NCBI RefSeq assembly: GCF_004027225.2
Contig: NW_022651105.1
Coordinates: forward strand, 1 to 64,000
Origin: Strigops habroptila
Taxonomy: Eukaryota > Chordata > Aves > Psittaciformes > Psittacidae
Direction: 5' to 3'
Length of the DNA: 64,000 nt
A program made the position numbers and the translations under genes. Below, in pieces: positions 1-11,100 of the stretch; within the stretch, counting starts at the first letter, position 1, and every line of letters starts with the position of its first letter. A model generated the notes under the pieces. It saw only the letters and a program-made list of their open reading frames with translations, was not told the DNA's origin and searched no databases.

Positions 1-120
1 TCCCGACCCCCCCCATCGGTACCTGCCGGGGACGCGGCCGGGCGGATGGGCGGAGCGCAGCGCGCGTGCGCGGAGAGAGGGGCGGGGCCTGGAGAGGAGG
101 GGCGGGGCGGGGCTACAGGG
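1..120. other. CpG-rich left edge
   Basis: This short stretch is very GC- and CpG-rich and looks like the edge of a promoter or first exon of a gene lying to the left. No reading frame in it can be assigned to a family. Confidence 0.3.
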
Positions 121-1140
121 GACGGTGTGTGGGGGCTATAGGGGATGGAACATGGGGCTATAGGGGATGGTGTATGGGAGCTATAGGGGATGGAACATGG
201 GGCTATAGGGAATGGAACATGGGGGCTATAGGGGATGGAACATGGGGCTATAGGGGATGGTGTATGGGAGCTATAGGGGATGGAACATGGGGCTATAGGG
301 GATGGAACATGGGGCTATAGGGGGTGGAACATGGGGCTATAGGGGATGGAACATGGGGCTATAGGGGGTGGAACATGGGGCTATAGGGGGTGGAACATGG
401 GGGCTATAGGGGATGGAACATGGGGCTATAGGGGATGGTGTATGGGAGCTATAGGGGATGGAACATGGGGGCTATAGGGCGTGGAACATGGGGCTATAGG
501 GGGTGGTGTATGGGGCTATAGGGGGTGGTGTATGGGGCTATAGGGGATGGTATATGGGGGCTATAGGGGATGGAATATGGGGCTATAGAGGATGATATAT
601 GGGGGCTATAGAGAGTGGTGTATGGGAGCTATAGGGGACAGTATATGGGGCTATAGGGCATGGAACATGGGGCTATAGGGGATAAAAGGACAGGGGGCAT
701 GGGGCTATTGTGGATATGGGCTATAGGGGATGGGGGATATGAGTGCTATAGGGAACGAGGAATATGGTGTTATAGGGGCTATATGGGTCAGGGAATAAGG
801 GGCTATAGGGACTAAACAGGACAGGGGATATGGGGCTATAGGAGACAGGGAGTTTGAGGACTACAGGGTACCCAGACTAGGGGGCTATAGGGAATATAGG
901 GGACGGCGAGCATGGGGGCTATAAGGGACAGGAGTTACGAGGCTATAGCAGACATGGGGCATGAGGCTATAGGGGCCGGGGGCCATGGGGGCTATAGGGA
1001 GCCTATAGGAGCTGGCGCAGGCCCCAGGGGCCCATGGGGAGCTGCCCCACGGGGGCTGGAGAAGGACATTGGAGCCCATAGGAGCTGCAGAACACCTCGG
1101 GCACCTATAGTGCCACAGCCCCCCTGGAGCCAGCCCCACT
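121..1140. repeat. CTATAGGGG minisatellite between THAP8 and the left edge
   Basis: A roughly 22-bp unit (CTATAGGGGATGGAACATGG and variants) is repeated tandemly, very regular up to about 680 and progressively degenerate to about 1140. Open frames across it are by-products of the repeat and not genes. Related CTATAGGG units recur at 21.2-21.5, 44.2-44.8, 50.7-51.3 and 62.4-63.6 kb. Confidence 0.9.
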
Positions 1141-1207
1141 GAGGGTCTATAGGGGAGGTGACACCAGTGTCCCCAAGGCCACCCTCAGCCCCTCGCCTCC
1201 TTCATCC

Positions 1208-1213
1208 TTTATT
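1208..1213 (-). terminator. THAP8 poly(A) signal
   Basis: AATAAA on the minus strand lies about 130 bp beyond the THAP8 stop codon. It is the only canonical signal near the gene end, so it probably sets the 3' end. Confidence 0.7.
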
Positions 1214-1340
1214 AAAGCCAGAGGGAGGGGACATCCCCATCCCCACAGAGCACCAGCGTCCCCCCAATGGGGGGCACCAAGGGGGGGGGGGACGGTGACA
1301 CCCCAAAGGGCCACCCCCCCCCCCAATGTCCCGGGGGGGG

Positions 1341-4300
1341 TCAGGGCTGCTCCGGGCTGAGGCCACACGTTGTCCCCACCGGTGGTGGCACCGCGTAGAC
1401 CAAGGGCTCCTCCTCCTCCTCCCCACAGATGATGGTGACGGCAGCGGGAGGCGGCAGCTCCGGCTGCAGGCAGGACACTGGGGGGCCCTGCGGGGACACC
1501 ATAGGGCAGGACATTGGGGGGCCCTGCGGGGGACACCATAGGGGCAGGACATTGGGGTGACACCCTGTGGACAGGACATAGGGGTCCCCAAAGGATAAGG
1601 GAAGGACATTGGGGTGACAGCATAGGGGCAGGACACTGGGGGGCCCAAGGGATAAGGACATTGGGGTGACACCATAGGGGCAGGAGATTGGGGGCCCCTG
1701 GCAGTGATACCATAGGGGCAGGACATTGGGGGGCCCAAGGGATAAGGCCCTGGGGGTGACACCATAGGGCAGGACATTGGGGTCCCCAAGGGATAAGAAC
1801 ATTGGGGTTCCTTGGGGACAGGACATTGGGGTCCTCATGGGATAAGGACATGGGGGTCCCCTAGGGATAAGGACACTGGGATGGCACCATGAGGGCAGGA
1901 CAGTGGGGTCCCCAAGGGATAAGAACTTTGGGGTGCCTTGGGGACAGGACATTGGGGTCCCCTAGGGACAGGACAGAGGGGTCCCCAAGGGATAAGGACA
2001 CTGGGGTGACACCATAGGGGCAGGACATTGGGGGGCCCAAGGGATAAGAACATTGGGGCCCCTTGGCAACAGGACATTGGGGTCCTCATGGGATAAGGGC
2101 ATTGGGGTCCCCTGGGAATAAGGACATTGGGGTCCCCTGGGGGCAGGACAGAGGGGTCCCCAAAGGATAAGGACACCGGGGTGACACCACAGGGGCAGGA
2201 CATTGGGGTCCCTTGGGGACAGGACATTGGGGTCCCCAAGGGATATGGACATTGGGGTGACACCATGAGGGCAGGACACTGGGGTGCTCAAGGGATAAGA
2301 ACATTGGGGTCCCTTGGGGACAGGACATTGGGGTCCTCATGGGATAAGGACATTGGGGTCCCCTGGGGATAAGAACACTGGGGTGACACCATGAGGGCAG
2401 GACACTGTGGTCCTCATAGGATAAGTACATTGGGGACTCCTGGGAATAAGGACATTGGGGTCCCCTAGGGGCAGGACAGAGGAGTCCCCAAGGGATAAGG
2501 GCACTGGGGTGGCACCATAGAGGCAGGACATTGGGGTCCCCAAGGGATAAGAACATTGGGGTCCCTTGGCGACAGGACATTGGGGTCCTTAGGGGATAAG
2601 GACATAGGGGTCCCCTGGGAATAAGGACACTGGGGTGACACAATAGGGGCAGGGCATTGGGGTCCCCAAGGGATATGGACATTGGGGACCCCTTGGGGCA
2701 GGACACTGGGGTTCCCCCTGAGGTGCCCCCCCCTTCCCCGTGTCCCCCCTTGTCACCTACCCCCCCGGGCCTGTCCTCGCGGCGCAGCCGCTCCACCAAG
2801 CCCTCCATGGCCTCCAGGCGGGCGCGGTGGCGCCGGTGCCGCTGCTGCAGCACCTTCACCTTCCTCTGCAGCACCAGCGCCACGGCCACCAGCTCCTGGG
2901 TGCTCAGCTCCACCGGGGCCACCACCGCGGGGCCACCGGGGGCCGCCGGGTGCTCCTCGGGCTGCGGCGCTGGAGCAGGCTCCGCAGGGACAAGGGGCTG
3001 ATGCGGTGGCACCGGCTCCGCGCCGCTCGCTGCGAGGGGCTCCTCAGGCCGGGTGGTGCTGGAAGGGCGCTGGTCCGGGGGGGGGGGGGGGGGGGGGAAA
3101 CAGCCCAAAATGACCCGTTGCTGGAGGGTCTCGTAAGGGGGAGGGAGGAGAAGGGGCAATGATGGAGTTTTCACCCCAAAAAGGCTCCTCCTGACCCCTC
3201 GGGGGGACCCCACCAACCCCCAAGAGCTTTAATCCCTCCTGAGGGGGCTTCAGAACCTTCCCCGCTCCTCGAGCCCCTTCGGGGAAGCTCCTGCACCCTC
3301 CCAGGGGGCGTTTCGGACCGTTTGGACCCTCCCAGGGGGCGTTTCGGACCGCTTGAGGCCCTTCCAGGGCGGTCTTAGACCATTCGGAGCCCTTCCAGGG
3401 CCGTTTGGAGCCCTCCCAGGCGTTTCGGACCGTTTTGGACCCTCCCAGGGGGCGTTTCGGACCGTTTGACACCCTCCCAGGGGGCGTTTCGGACCGTTTG
3501 ACACCCTCCCAGGGGGCGTTTCGGACCCTTTGGGACCTCCCAGGGGGCGTTTCGGACCCTTTGGGACCTCCCAGGGCAGTGTTAGACCATTCGGAGCCCT
3601 TCCAGGGCCGTTTGGAGCCCTCCCAGGGGCGTTTCGGACCGTTTTGGACCCTCCCAAGCGGTGTTTTGGACCGTTTGGAGCCCTCCCAGGGGCGTTTCGG
3701 GCCGTTTTGGACTCTCCCGGGGGCGTTTCGGACCGTTTTGCACCCTCCCAGGGCTGTTTTAGACCGTTTGAGGCCCTTCCAGGGCCGTTTTGGACCATTT
3801 CGGGCTCTTCCAGGGCCGTTTTGGACCGTTTGAAGCCCTGGGTGGGGGGCTGTCTCACCGGGGGGGCGCAGGGGAAGATGGTGGGCACGGCATCGGGGCG
3901 CAGGTACCGCACACCCCAGCGGTACTGGAAGCAGGAGGGCTCGAAGTGGTCGCTGCAGAGGTGCTGGTGCCGGGTGGGCACCCAGTTCTCCTGCCCCATC
4001 CGCTCCAGCCATTGCCGCAGGCGCGGCGCGTCCTGCAGCGGGAACCTGGGGGGGACACAGGGGTCGGGGGGGGGCCCAGCACCCACAAACAGCATCCAGG
4101 ACCGAGGTCCCAGCACCGGGGCCCGGCCCTCAGAACCAAGGTCCCGGCACCCAGCACCGGGTCACAGGACCCAGAATGGGTGTCCCAGCACCCAGGTTCC
4201 AGCACCCAGAACCACGACCTAGCACCCAGCACCGAGGTCCCAGCACCCAGGCCCCGGCACCCAGCACCGAGGTCCCGGCACCCAGGTCCCAGCACCGAGG

Positions 4301-4731
4301 GCCTGGCCCCCAGCATCGAGGTCCCAGGACCAGGACCCGGGATCCAGCACCGGGTCCCCCAGCAGCCACCACCGAGGTCCCAGCCCTCAGCACCGGGTCC
4401 CGGCTCTCAGCACCGAGGTCCCGGCACCCAGCACCGGGGTCCCGGCGCCCAGCACCGGGACCCGGCACCGAGGTCCCAGCCCCCCGCACCAGGACCCAGC
4501 ACCCAGGTCCCAGCACCGAGTTCCCGGCACCCAGTACCGGGACCCGGCACCCAGCACCGAGGTCCCGGCACCCAGCACGGAGTCCCAGCACCAGATCCCA
4601 GCCCCCGCCCGGGGTCCCAGCCCCCGCCCCGGGCCCGGCGGGCGGTACCGGTAGAAGCTGACGCCTCTCGCCGCCGTCCGCGCCTGTCCCGCCGCATTGG
4701 AGCACCGGGGAGCGCGGCACGACTTGGGCAT
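1341..4731 (-). CDS. THAP8: THAP domain-containing protein 8
   Basis: Four coding exons on the minus strand: 4731-4649, 4045-3859, 3069-2761 and 1463-1341. They join in frame to a 233-residue protein. The first two exons encode a complete C2CH THAP zinc-finger DNA-binding domain: Cys5, Cys10, Cys58 and His61, with the family's closing AVPTIF motif at 80-85. Exon 3 is proline-rich, then forms a basic coiled-coil stretch (about 130-175) of the kind found in THAP8. The last exon contains TIICG, which I recall from the human protein. The human neighbour of THAP8 is also WDR62, which supports the name. It is somewhat shorter than the human protein. All three introns are filled with minisatellites. 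The role is presumably sequence-specific DNA binding in the nucleus; targets of THAP8 are not well known. Confidence 0.9.
1480..2745. repeat. Minisatellite filling THAP8 intron 3
   Basis: Units of about 30 bp such as GGGATAAGGACATTGGGGTC alternate with GGGGCAGGACA and GTGACACCATAG blocks in a higher-order pattern. Long minus-strand frames here, some fused to THAP8 exon 3, are repeat read-through. Confidence 0.9.
3295..3850. repeat. Minisatellite in THAP8 intron 2
   Basis: The unit CCCTCCCAGGGGGCGTTTCG plus GACCGTTT (about 28-30 bp) is repeated some 18 times. It begins almost at the donor of exon 2. Confidence 0.9.
4085..4640. repeat. Minisatellite in THAP8 intron 1
   Basis: Units of CAGCACCGAGGTCCCGGCAC type, about 20 bp, are repeated with many variants across nearly the whole intron. 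Confidence 0.9.
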
Positions 4732-5194
4732 CCCCGGCGCCCGCCGCTACGTAAGGCGGCGGCAACGTGCCGCGTCAGCACGCAGGGCCGTTGCCGTAGC
4801 AACGCTTGCTACGTCGTGGCAACGGGGCTTGGAAGCGGGATGCGCCCAGCCGGGACGGCGCCGCTGGACCGTGATGCGTCCGGTTGCTCCCGACGTTAAT
4901 AACGTTCATGTCCCGTTGGTCCCGAGGCCGTTCGCAACCCGCGGGGCCTGAAGTGCGGCCGCGGGACTCGAACCCGCGGACCCCGGGTGATGGGCAGAGC
5001 AGGGGCTGTGGTCAAGCGCCGCCCCGCCCCTCTGCTGAGGGAGCACGGCGTTGATTGGTAGGCATCCGCAGGGCGGAGCCTAACTCCGCTTTGCCGCGCT
5101 GCTATTGGTGGTGAGCGGTGAGCGACGTGAGCGCTGGCCAATGGGGAGGCGCGGCCGGGTTTCGGCGCGCTGTTCGGGGCCGGAGCGCGGAGCC
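4732..5194. promoter_or_regulatory. Bidirectional THAP8/WDR62 promoter
   Basis: THAP8 and WDR62 start codons lie only 463 bp apart, pointing outwards. The interval is CpG-rich, contains ATTGG/CCAAT boxes near 5053, 5104 and 5140, and has no TATA box at a sensible position. It is a typical CpG-island bidirectional promoter. It also contains a tRNA-like T-arm, listed separately. Confidence 0.75.
4960..4978 (-). other. tRNA T-arm-like hairpin with perfect B-box
   Basis: On the minus strand this reads as a 6-bp stem with a 7-nt loop, the geometry of a tRNA T-arm. It contains GGTTCGAGTCC, an exact match to the Pol III B-box consensus GGTTCGANTCC. I could not fold the upstream bases into D and anticodon arms, nor find a 5' acceptor strand pairing with the flanking GCCGCAC. 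It is therefore not called a tRNA gene. Confidence 0.45.
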
Positions 5195-8100
5195 ATGGCG
5201 GCGGGCGGCGGGGCCGGGCCGGGGCATGAGGCGCCTCCGGTGCGGCGGCGATCGCGGCAGCAGGGCCCGGGCGAGGCGGTCAGGGCCGGGGCTTGGGCAG
5301 GGGCCGGGCTTGGGGCTCCAGAGCGGGCGGGGCTTGTGGGGGGAGTGAGGGGCTGGGAGGGGGGGCAGCCCATGGGTGCCCGGTGCTGCCCCGGGGCCAC
5401 CCTTGGGCCCCCCCGCGCCCCACAGCCGCGGGTCCCCCCGCTCCCACCCCGTAGGTGGCGCTGGAGAAGGTGCTGGGCATCACCACGCAGAGCAGCAGCG
5501 GCCTGGCCTGCGACCCGGCCTCGGGGCTGCTCGCCTACCCCGCAGGGTGAGCACCCATGGGAGCCCATGGGCACCCCTCTGCACCCACACCCCCCCCCCC
5601 CGAGCACCCAGATCGGGTGGAACATCCCCTCTTCCCGTGCAGGTGCGTTGTTGTCATCCTGAACCCCCGGGACAACAGCCAGAGACACCTCCTGAACACT
5701 TCCAGGTACCCCCAAACACCGCCGGGTACCCCCAAACATCTCCTGAACACCTCCGGGTACCCCCAAACACCTCCTGAACACCTCCGGGTACCCCCAAACA
5801 CCTCCAGGTACCCCCCAAACACCTCCAGGTACCCCCCCAAACACCTCCCGAACACCTCCAGGTACCCCCAACACCTCCCAAACACCTCCAGGTACCCCCA
5901 AACACCTCCTGAACACCTGCAGGTACCCCCCAAACACCTCCTGAACACCTTTGGGTACCCCCAAACACCTCCAGGTACCCCCCAAACACCTCCAGGTACC
6001 CCCCCAAACACCTCCCGAACACCTCCAGGTACCCCCCAAACACCCCCGGGTACCCCCAACCCCCCCCATTCACCCTCTCCTATCACAACCTGCCTTTTCC
6101 CTCCGGAACAACCCCAGTGGTTCCAGAATTCCCACTGTTTCCCAGGAACCCCCTGAGCTCCTTGGCCTTCTCTCCCGACGGGAAGCTCCTGGTCACGGGC
6201 GAGGTGGGCACCACTTGCTTCCAGCCACCTCCACCCTGATCCCGCTGGGATGGAGCAGCCGGAATCCTTCATCCCAACCTTCCCGAGGCTTCCCCATCCC
6301 ATCGGATGGGATAGAAGGGGGAAGCTCCCACCACAAGCCAGCGCTTCCCATGGCAGAGCGGGCACCATCCGGCCGTCCGCGTGTGGGACGTGGAGCAACG
6401 GAGCCAGCTCGCAGCCCTGCACGGCCACAAGCACAGCGTGCCTTGCGTCACCTTCTCGCCCAGCACCAAGCTCCTGGTGTCCATAGGGTCCCCCCAGGAC
6501 ATGGTGGTCAACGTATGGGACTGGAAGGTGGGTTCCAACCCCACGGAGATGGCTTCAAGCAGCTCTTTGGGCTCTTCACACTTGTGGCGTAGGAGCCAAC
6601 CGGTGTCTCCTTTCCTGAGCAGAAAGGTTCTCTGGTGGCCTCCAACAAGGTGTCCTGCAAAGTGGTGGCTGTGGCCTTCTCCGAGGACAACTACTTTGTC
6701 ACTGTGGGGCAGCGCCACGTCAAGTTCTGGTACCTGGAGGCCTCGAGGGAGCTGAAGGTGAGGAGATGCTCTTTGCCAGCGTCATTCCGTAGGGATCCAG
6801 CTCAGCTGAGGGTGGGAATCCCGGTGCTGAAGGGGTGGGAATGGCTGGGTCTGGGTGAAGAACTGAGGAATGGGAAGATTTCATCCCCAGGTCCATGCAA
6901 AAGCCGTGAGTCCATGTCTCCGTGTTTGCCTGCATCCCATGTCCCCATCCCATGTCCCCATCCCTGTGTCCCTGTACCAATCCCTGTACCCAGGCCACGG
7001 TTGTATCCCATGTCTCCACCCCACATCCATGTCCCCATCCCATGTCCTCAGCCCTATCCCATCCTTGTCCCCCTGTGCTATCTCCATGTCCCCATCACCA
7101 TATCCCTGTCCCCAATCCCATATCCATGTCCCCATCCTGTGTCCTCAGCCCTATCCCATCCTTGTCCCCCTGTGCTATCTCCATGTCCCCATCCCATATC
7201 CATGTCCCCATCCCATGTCCTCAGCCCTACCCCATCCTTGTCCCCCTGTGCTATCCCCATGTCCCCATCCCCATATCCATGTCCCCATCCCCATATCCAT
7301 GTCCCCATCCCATATCCGTGTCCCCATCCCATGTCCTCAGCCCTACCCCATCCTTGTCCCCCTGTGCTATCCCCATGTCCCCATCCCCATATCCTCATCC
7401 CCATCCCATCCCTGTGTCCCCATGATGTCCCCATGTTCCCCCACCCTTCCTGGTCCCGCTGAATGGCAGAGGGTTGGGATCAATGGAGGAGAACCCAGTT
7501 GGAAGCCTGGAGCTGGTGTTCCCCAGGGATCAAGAGTGGGTCTGGTCTAATCTGACCTAAAGGGACTCCAGGAGACCTGGAGGGGCCTTTGGACACGGGA
7601 TGGGGGGATGGGGTGAGGAGATAGTGGAAGAGATGGATGGGATATGGGGAGGAAGCTCTTCACCGTGACGTTGGGATGGGTTGAACGGAGAAGGTTTGGC
7701 TGCTCCATCACCATCAAGACCAAGTTGGAGCAACCCATTATCCCCATTGGAACTGCTGCTCTCCAGCTCCTTCCCAACCCATCCCATGACCTCATGATCT
7801 GGGTGGTTTGGGAACACCGGGGCCACCCATTGCAGGGCAACGCGACGGTGCCGCTGGTGGGACGCTCGGGGCTCCTGGGGGAGCTCCATGACAACACCTT
7901 CTGCGGCGTCGCCTGTGGCCAAGGCCCCACGTTGGGCAGCACCTTCTGCATCTCCTCCTCGGGGCTGCTCTGCAGCTTCAGCAGCAGGAGGGTGCTGCAG
8001 GCACAGCTCCACCTGCGGGTGAGGAACCCCCCAAGAACCCCTGCGGGGGAAGGCCAGGGGCTGGGGGTCACCATCGGTGGTTCTATGGGCTGGGGGTCAC

Positions 8101-11100
8101 CAGCACTGGTCCCATGGGCTGGGGGTCACCATCAGTGGTTCTATGGGCTGGGGGTCTCCATCACCGGCCCCATGGGCTGGGGGTCACCAGCACTGGTTCT
8201 ATGGGCTGGGGGTCACCATTGGTGTTTCCATGGGCTGGGGGTCTCCATCACTGGTTCTATGGGCTGGGGGTCACCATCAGTGGTCTCATGTGCTGGGGGT
8301 CACCATCACTGGTTCTATGGGCTGGGGGTCCCCATCACTGGTTCTATGGGCTGGGGGTCACCATTGGTGTTTCCATGGGCTGGGGGTCTCCATCACTGGT
8401 TCTATGGGCTGGGGGTCACCATCAGTGGTCTCATGTGCTGGGGGTCACCATCACTGGTTCTATGGGCTGGGGGTCCCCATTGGTGGCCCCATGGGCTGGG
8501 GGTCCCCATCGGTGGTCCCATGGGCTGGGGGTCTCCATCACTGGTTCTATGGGCTGGGGGTCACCATCGGTGGTTCTACGGGCTGGGGGTCCCCATCGGT
8601 GGCCCCATGGGCTGGGGGTCACCATCGGTGGCCCCATGGGCTGGGGGTCGCCATCACTGGTTCCATGGGCTGGGGGTCACCATTGGTGGTTCTATGGGCT
8701 GGGGGTCCCCATCACTGGTCCCATGGGCTGGGGGTCACCATCACTGGCCCCATGGGCTGGGGGTCACCAGCACTGGTTCTATGGGCTCAGGGTCTCCATC
8801 ACTGATTCTATGGGCTGGGGGTCACCATTGGTGTTTCCATGGGCTGGGGGTCTCCATCACCGGCCCCATGGGCTGGGGGTCACCATCGGTGGCCCCATGG
8901 GCTGGGGGTCACCATCACTGGTTCTATGGGCTGGGGGTCACCATCGGTGGTTCTACGGGCTGGGGGTCCCCATCGGTGGCCCCATGGGCTGGGGGTCCCC
9001 ATTGGTGGCCCCATGGGCTGGGGGTCCCCATCACCGGTCCCACGGGCTGGGGGTCCCCGTCGGTGGTTGCAGGTGTCAATGGGGACCTGCCTGTGCCTGG
9101 CTGAGGAGCTGCTGTTCTGCGGCGGCAGCAACGGCTCCGTGAGGGTTCTCCGGGCTCGGGACATGGGGTATCTGCGGGACCTTCCCAAGCCCCATCCCTT
9201 GGGAGTGGATGTCAGCCGGGACCCCCCGCCGAGGTACGGATGGGTGGGGGGACACTGGGGGGGGGCCTTGAGGGCTGCAGGGAGCTGGGCCTCCCTCCCA
9301 TGGGATCATGGAACCATTGAATCCTGGAATCACTGAAGAAAGGAATCATGGAATCGAGCAGGTTGGAAACGACCTTTAAGCCCATCCAGTCCAACCTTCA
9401 CCCCAGCACTGCCAAAGCCACCACTGCACCATGGCACTGTGGACCTTGTCTCCATGGTTAGGAACCACTTCCAGGGATGTGATCCCATCATTCCAGCCTG
9501 TTCCAATGCCTCTGGGGCAGGAATTGTTCCCAATATCCCACCTAAACCCTCCCCTGGGGCAGCTTGAGGCCATTTCCTCTTGTGTCATCCCTTGGGACCA
9601 GCCACCTCCTGGCTCCATCCTTTCAGGTCGCCCCATGAGCCTTCTCCTCATAGTTCCTCACAGGACTTGTCCTCCAGCCCCTTCTCTGGAGCAGCTCCAG
9701 CACCTCTCTTTGGAAGATGATGGAGAGGCCCCGGAGCTCCATCCCCACCTCGTTTGGGTGCTGCACATAGGGATGGAGATGCCGAATCCAACCTGCTCCT
9801 GGGGTGATGCTCTGGAGGTTCCAAACCCCCTGAAGCCCCTTTGCTTCCTTCTCCTTGAAGGCCACCAGAGCTGATCTACCCCGACACCATCGCCATGGCC
9901 TACGACAGCCACAACCAGTGCTTGGCCTGCGTCTACAGGGACCACAGCATCTACGTGTGGGACGTGAGGGACCTGCAGCACGTCACCAGGGTCTGCTCCG
10001 AGCTTTTCCATAGCTCCTTCGTCTGGAGCATCGAGGTGAGGCTCCCATGGAGGTGAGTCGGGTCCTTCCCAACCTCTTTGCTCCCCCCTTTCACCCTGCT
10101 CCCCAACTTCCATGTGCAGATGTATCCTGAATGTGAGGAGCAAAGATCCCACCTGGCTCCTGGTTCCTTCCTGACGTGCTCCTCGGACAACACCATCCGT
10201 GCTTGGAGCTTGGGAAGCGGCTCCGTGCGTCCCGGCGAGGGCAGCGCCTGCAGCTCGGTAGGACGGGCTCCATGTGCCCGTGTCCCACCTCCAGGGCTCT
10301 TCCTTTGCAGGCACTGGAGGGGTTGGATGGGTTCCATCACGCTTGGGCTCCGTTGGTGGTGCTGAGCAGGAGAGGAACAGGGATTTGAGGGGGTTGGGGT
10401 CATTCGAGTGGGTCAAAGTGGCTTTTCCTTCTGCCACCATCGCTATATCCCTCTGGATACCATTATGCTCCTCCAATCCCGGTGCTTCCCAAAAGCATGT
10501 TGGAAGCAGCGGGATGGGCTGCCCAGAGATCCTCACTGTCCCCTTCTCCTCCTGCCCCAAGACCCTGCTGAGCATCATCTACGTGGACAGCACCATCCAG
10601 CACCTCCAGGACTGCTCTGGCATTCCTGACTGGAGCGAGAAGGGGCCTCACCTGGATGCCAGGGCTGGGGTGAGGGTGATGCAGGTCAGTCCAGATGGAC
10701 AGCACCTTGCATCGGGAGACAGAACAGGAACCCTCAGGCAAGTGGCTCCATGGTCCCACCAGGGCTTGGAGCAGCTCCGAGCTGTATCCCGGTGGGATTC
10801 CCGCTTGGTTGCCGTGGCTTGGGAAGGCTGAGCTGTGCCTTCCCCACAGGATCCATGAGCTGCGGTCCGGGCAGGAGGTGGCCAAGGTGGAAGCTCACGA
10901 TTCCGAAGTGCTTTGCTTGGAATACTCCAAGCCAGAGACGGGTAAAGCTTCATCCCACCCAAATCCAGCCCTGGAGAAGCCTTTGGTGCTGCTCTTCCAG
11001 CTGGAAAAGCTGCTCCTTCCCCAAAGGAGCAGAGGAATCCCTCAAAAGCAGCTTTGTGGGAATTCTCTCTCCTTTGGGATGCCCCAGGAGCTGGAGACCA

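Noticed and set aside
4940-5050. A tRNA gene on the minus strand
   Set aside because: Only the T-arm and B-box are convincing; no pairing acceptor stem, D-arm or anticodon arm could be found by eye.
8040-9142. Open frames of 242-486 codons in WDR62 intron 7
   Set aside because: They arise from the 28-30-bp minisatellite. The flanking exons 7 and 8 join in phase without them.
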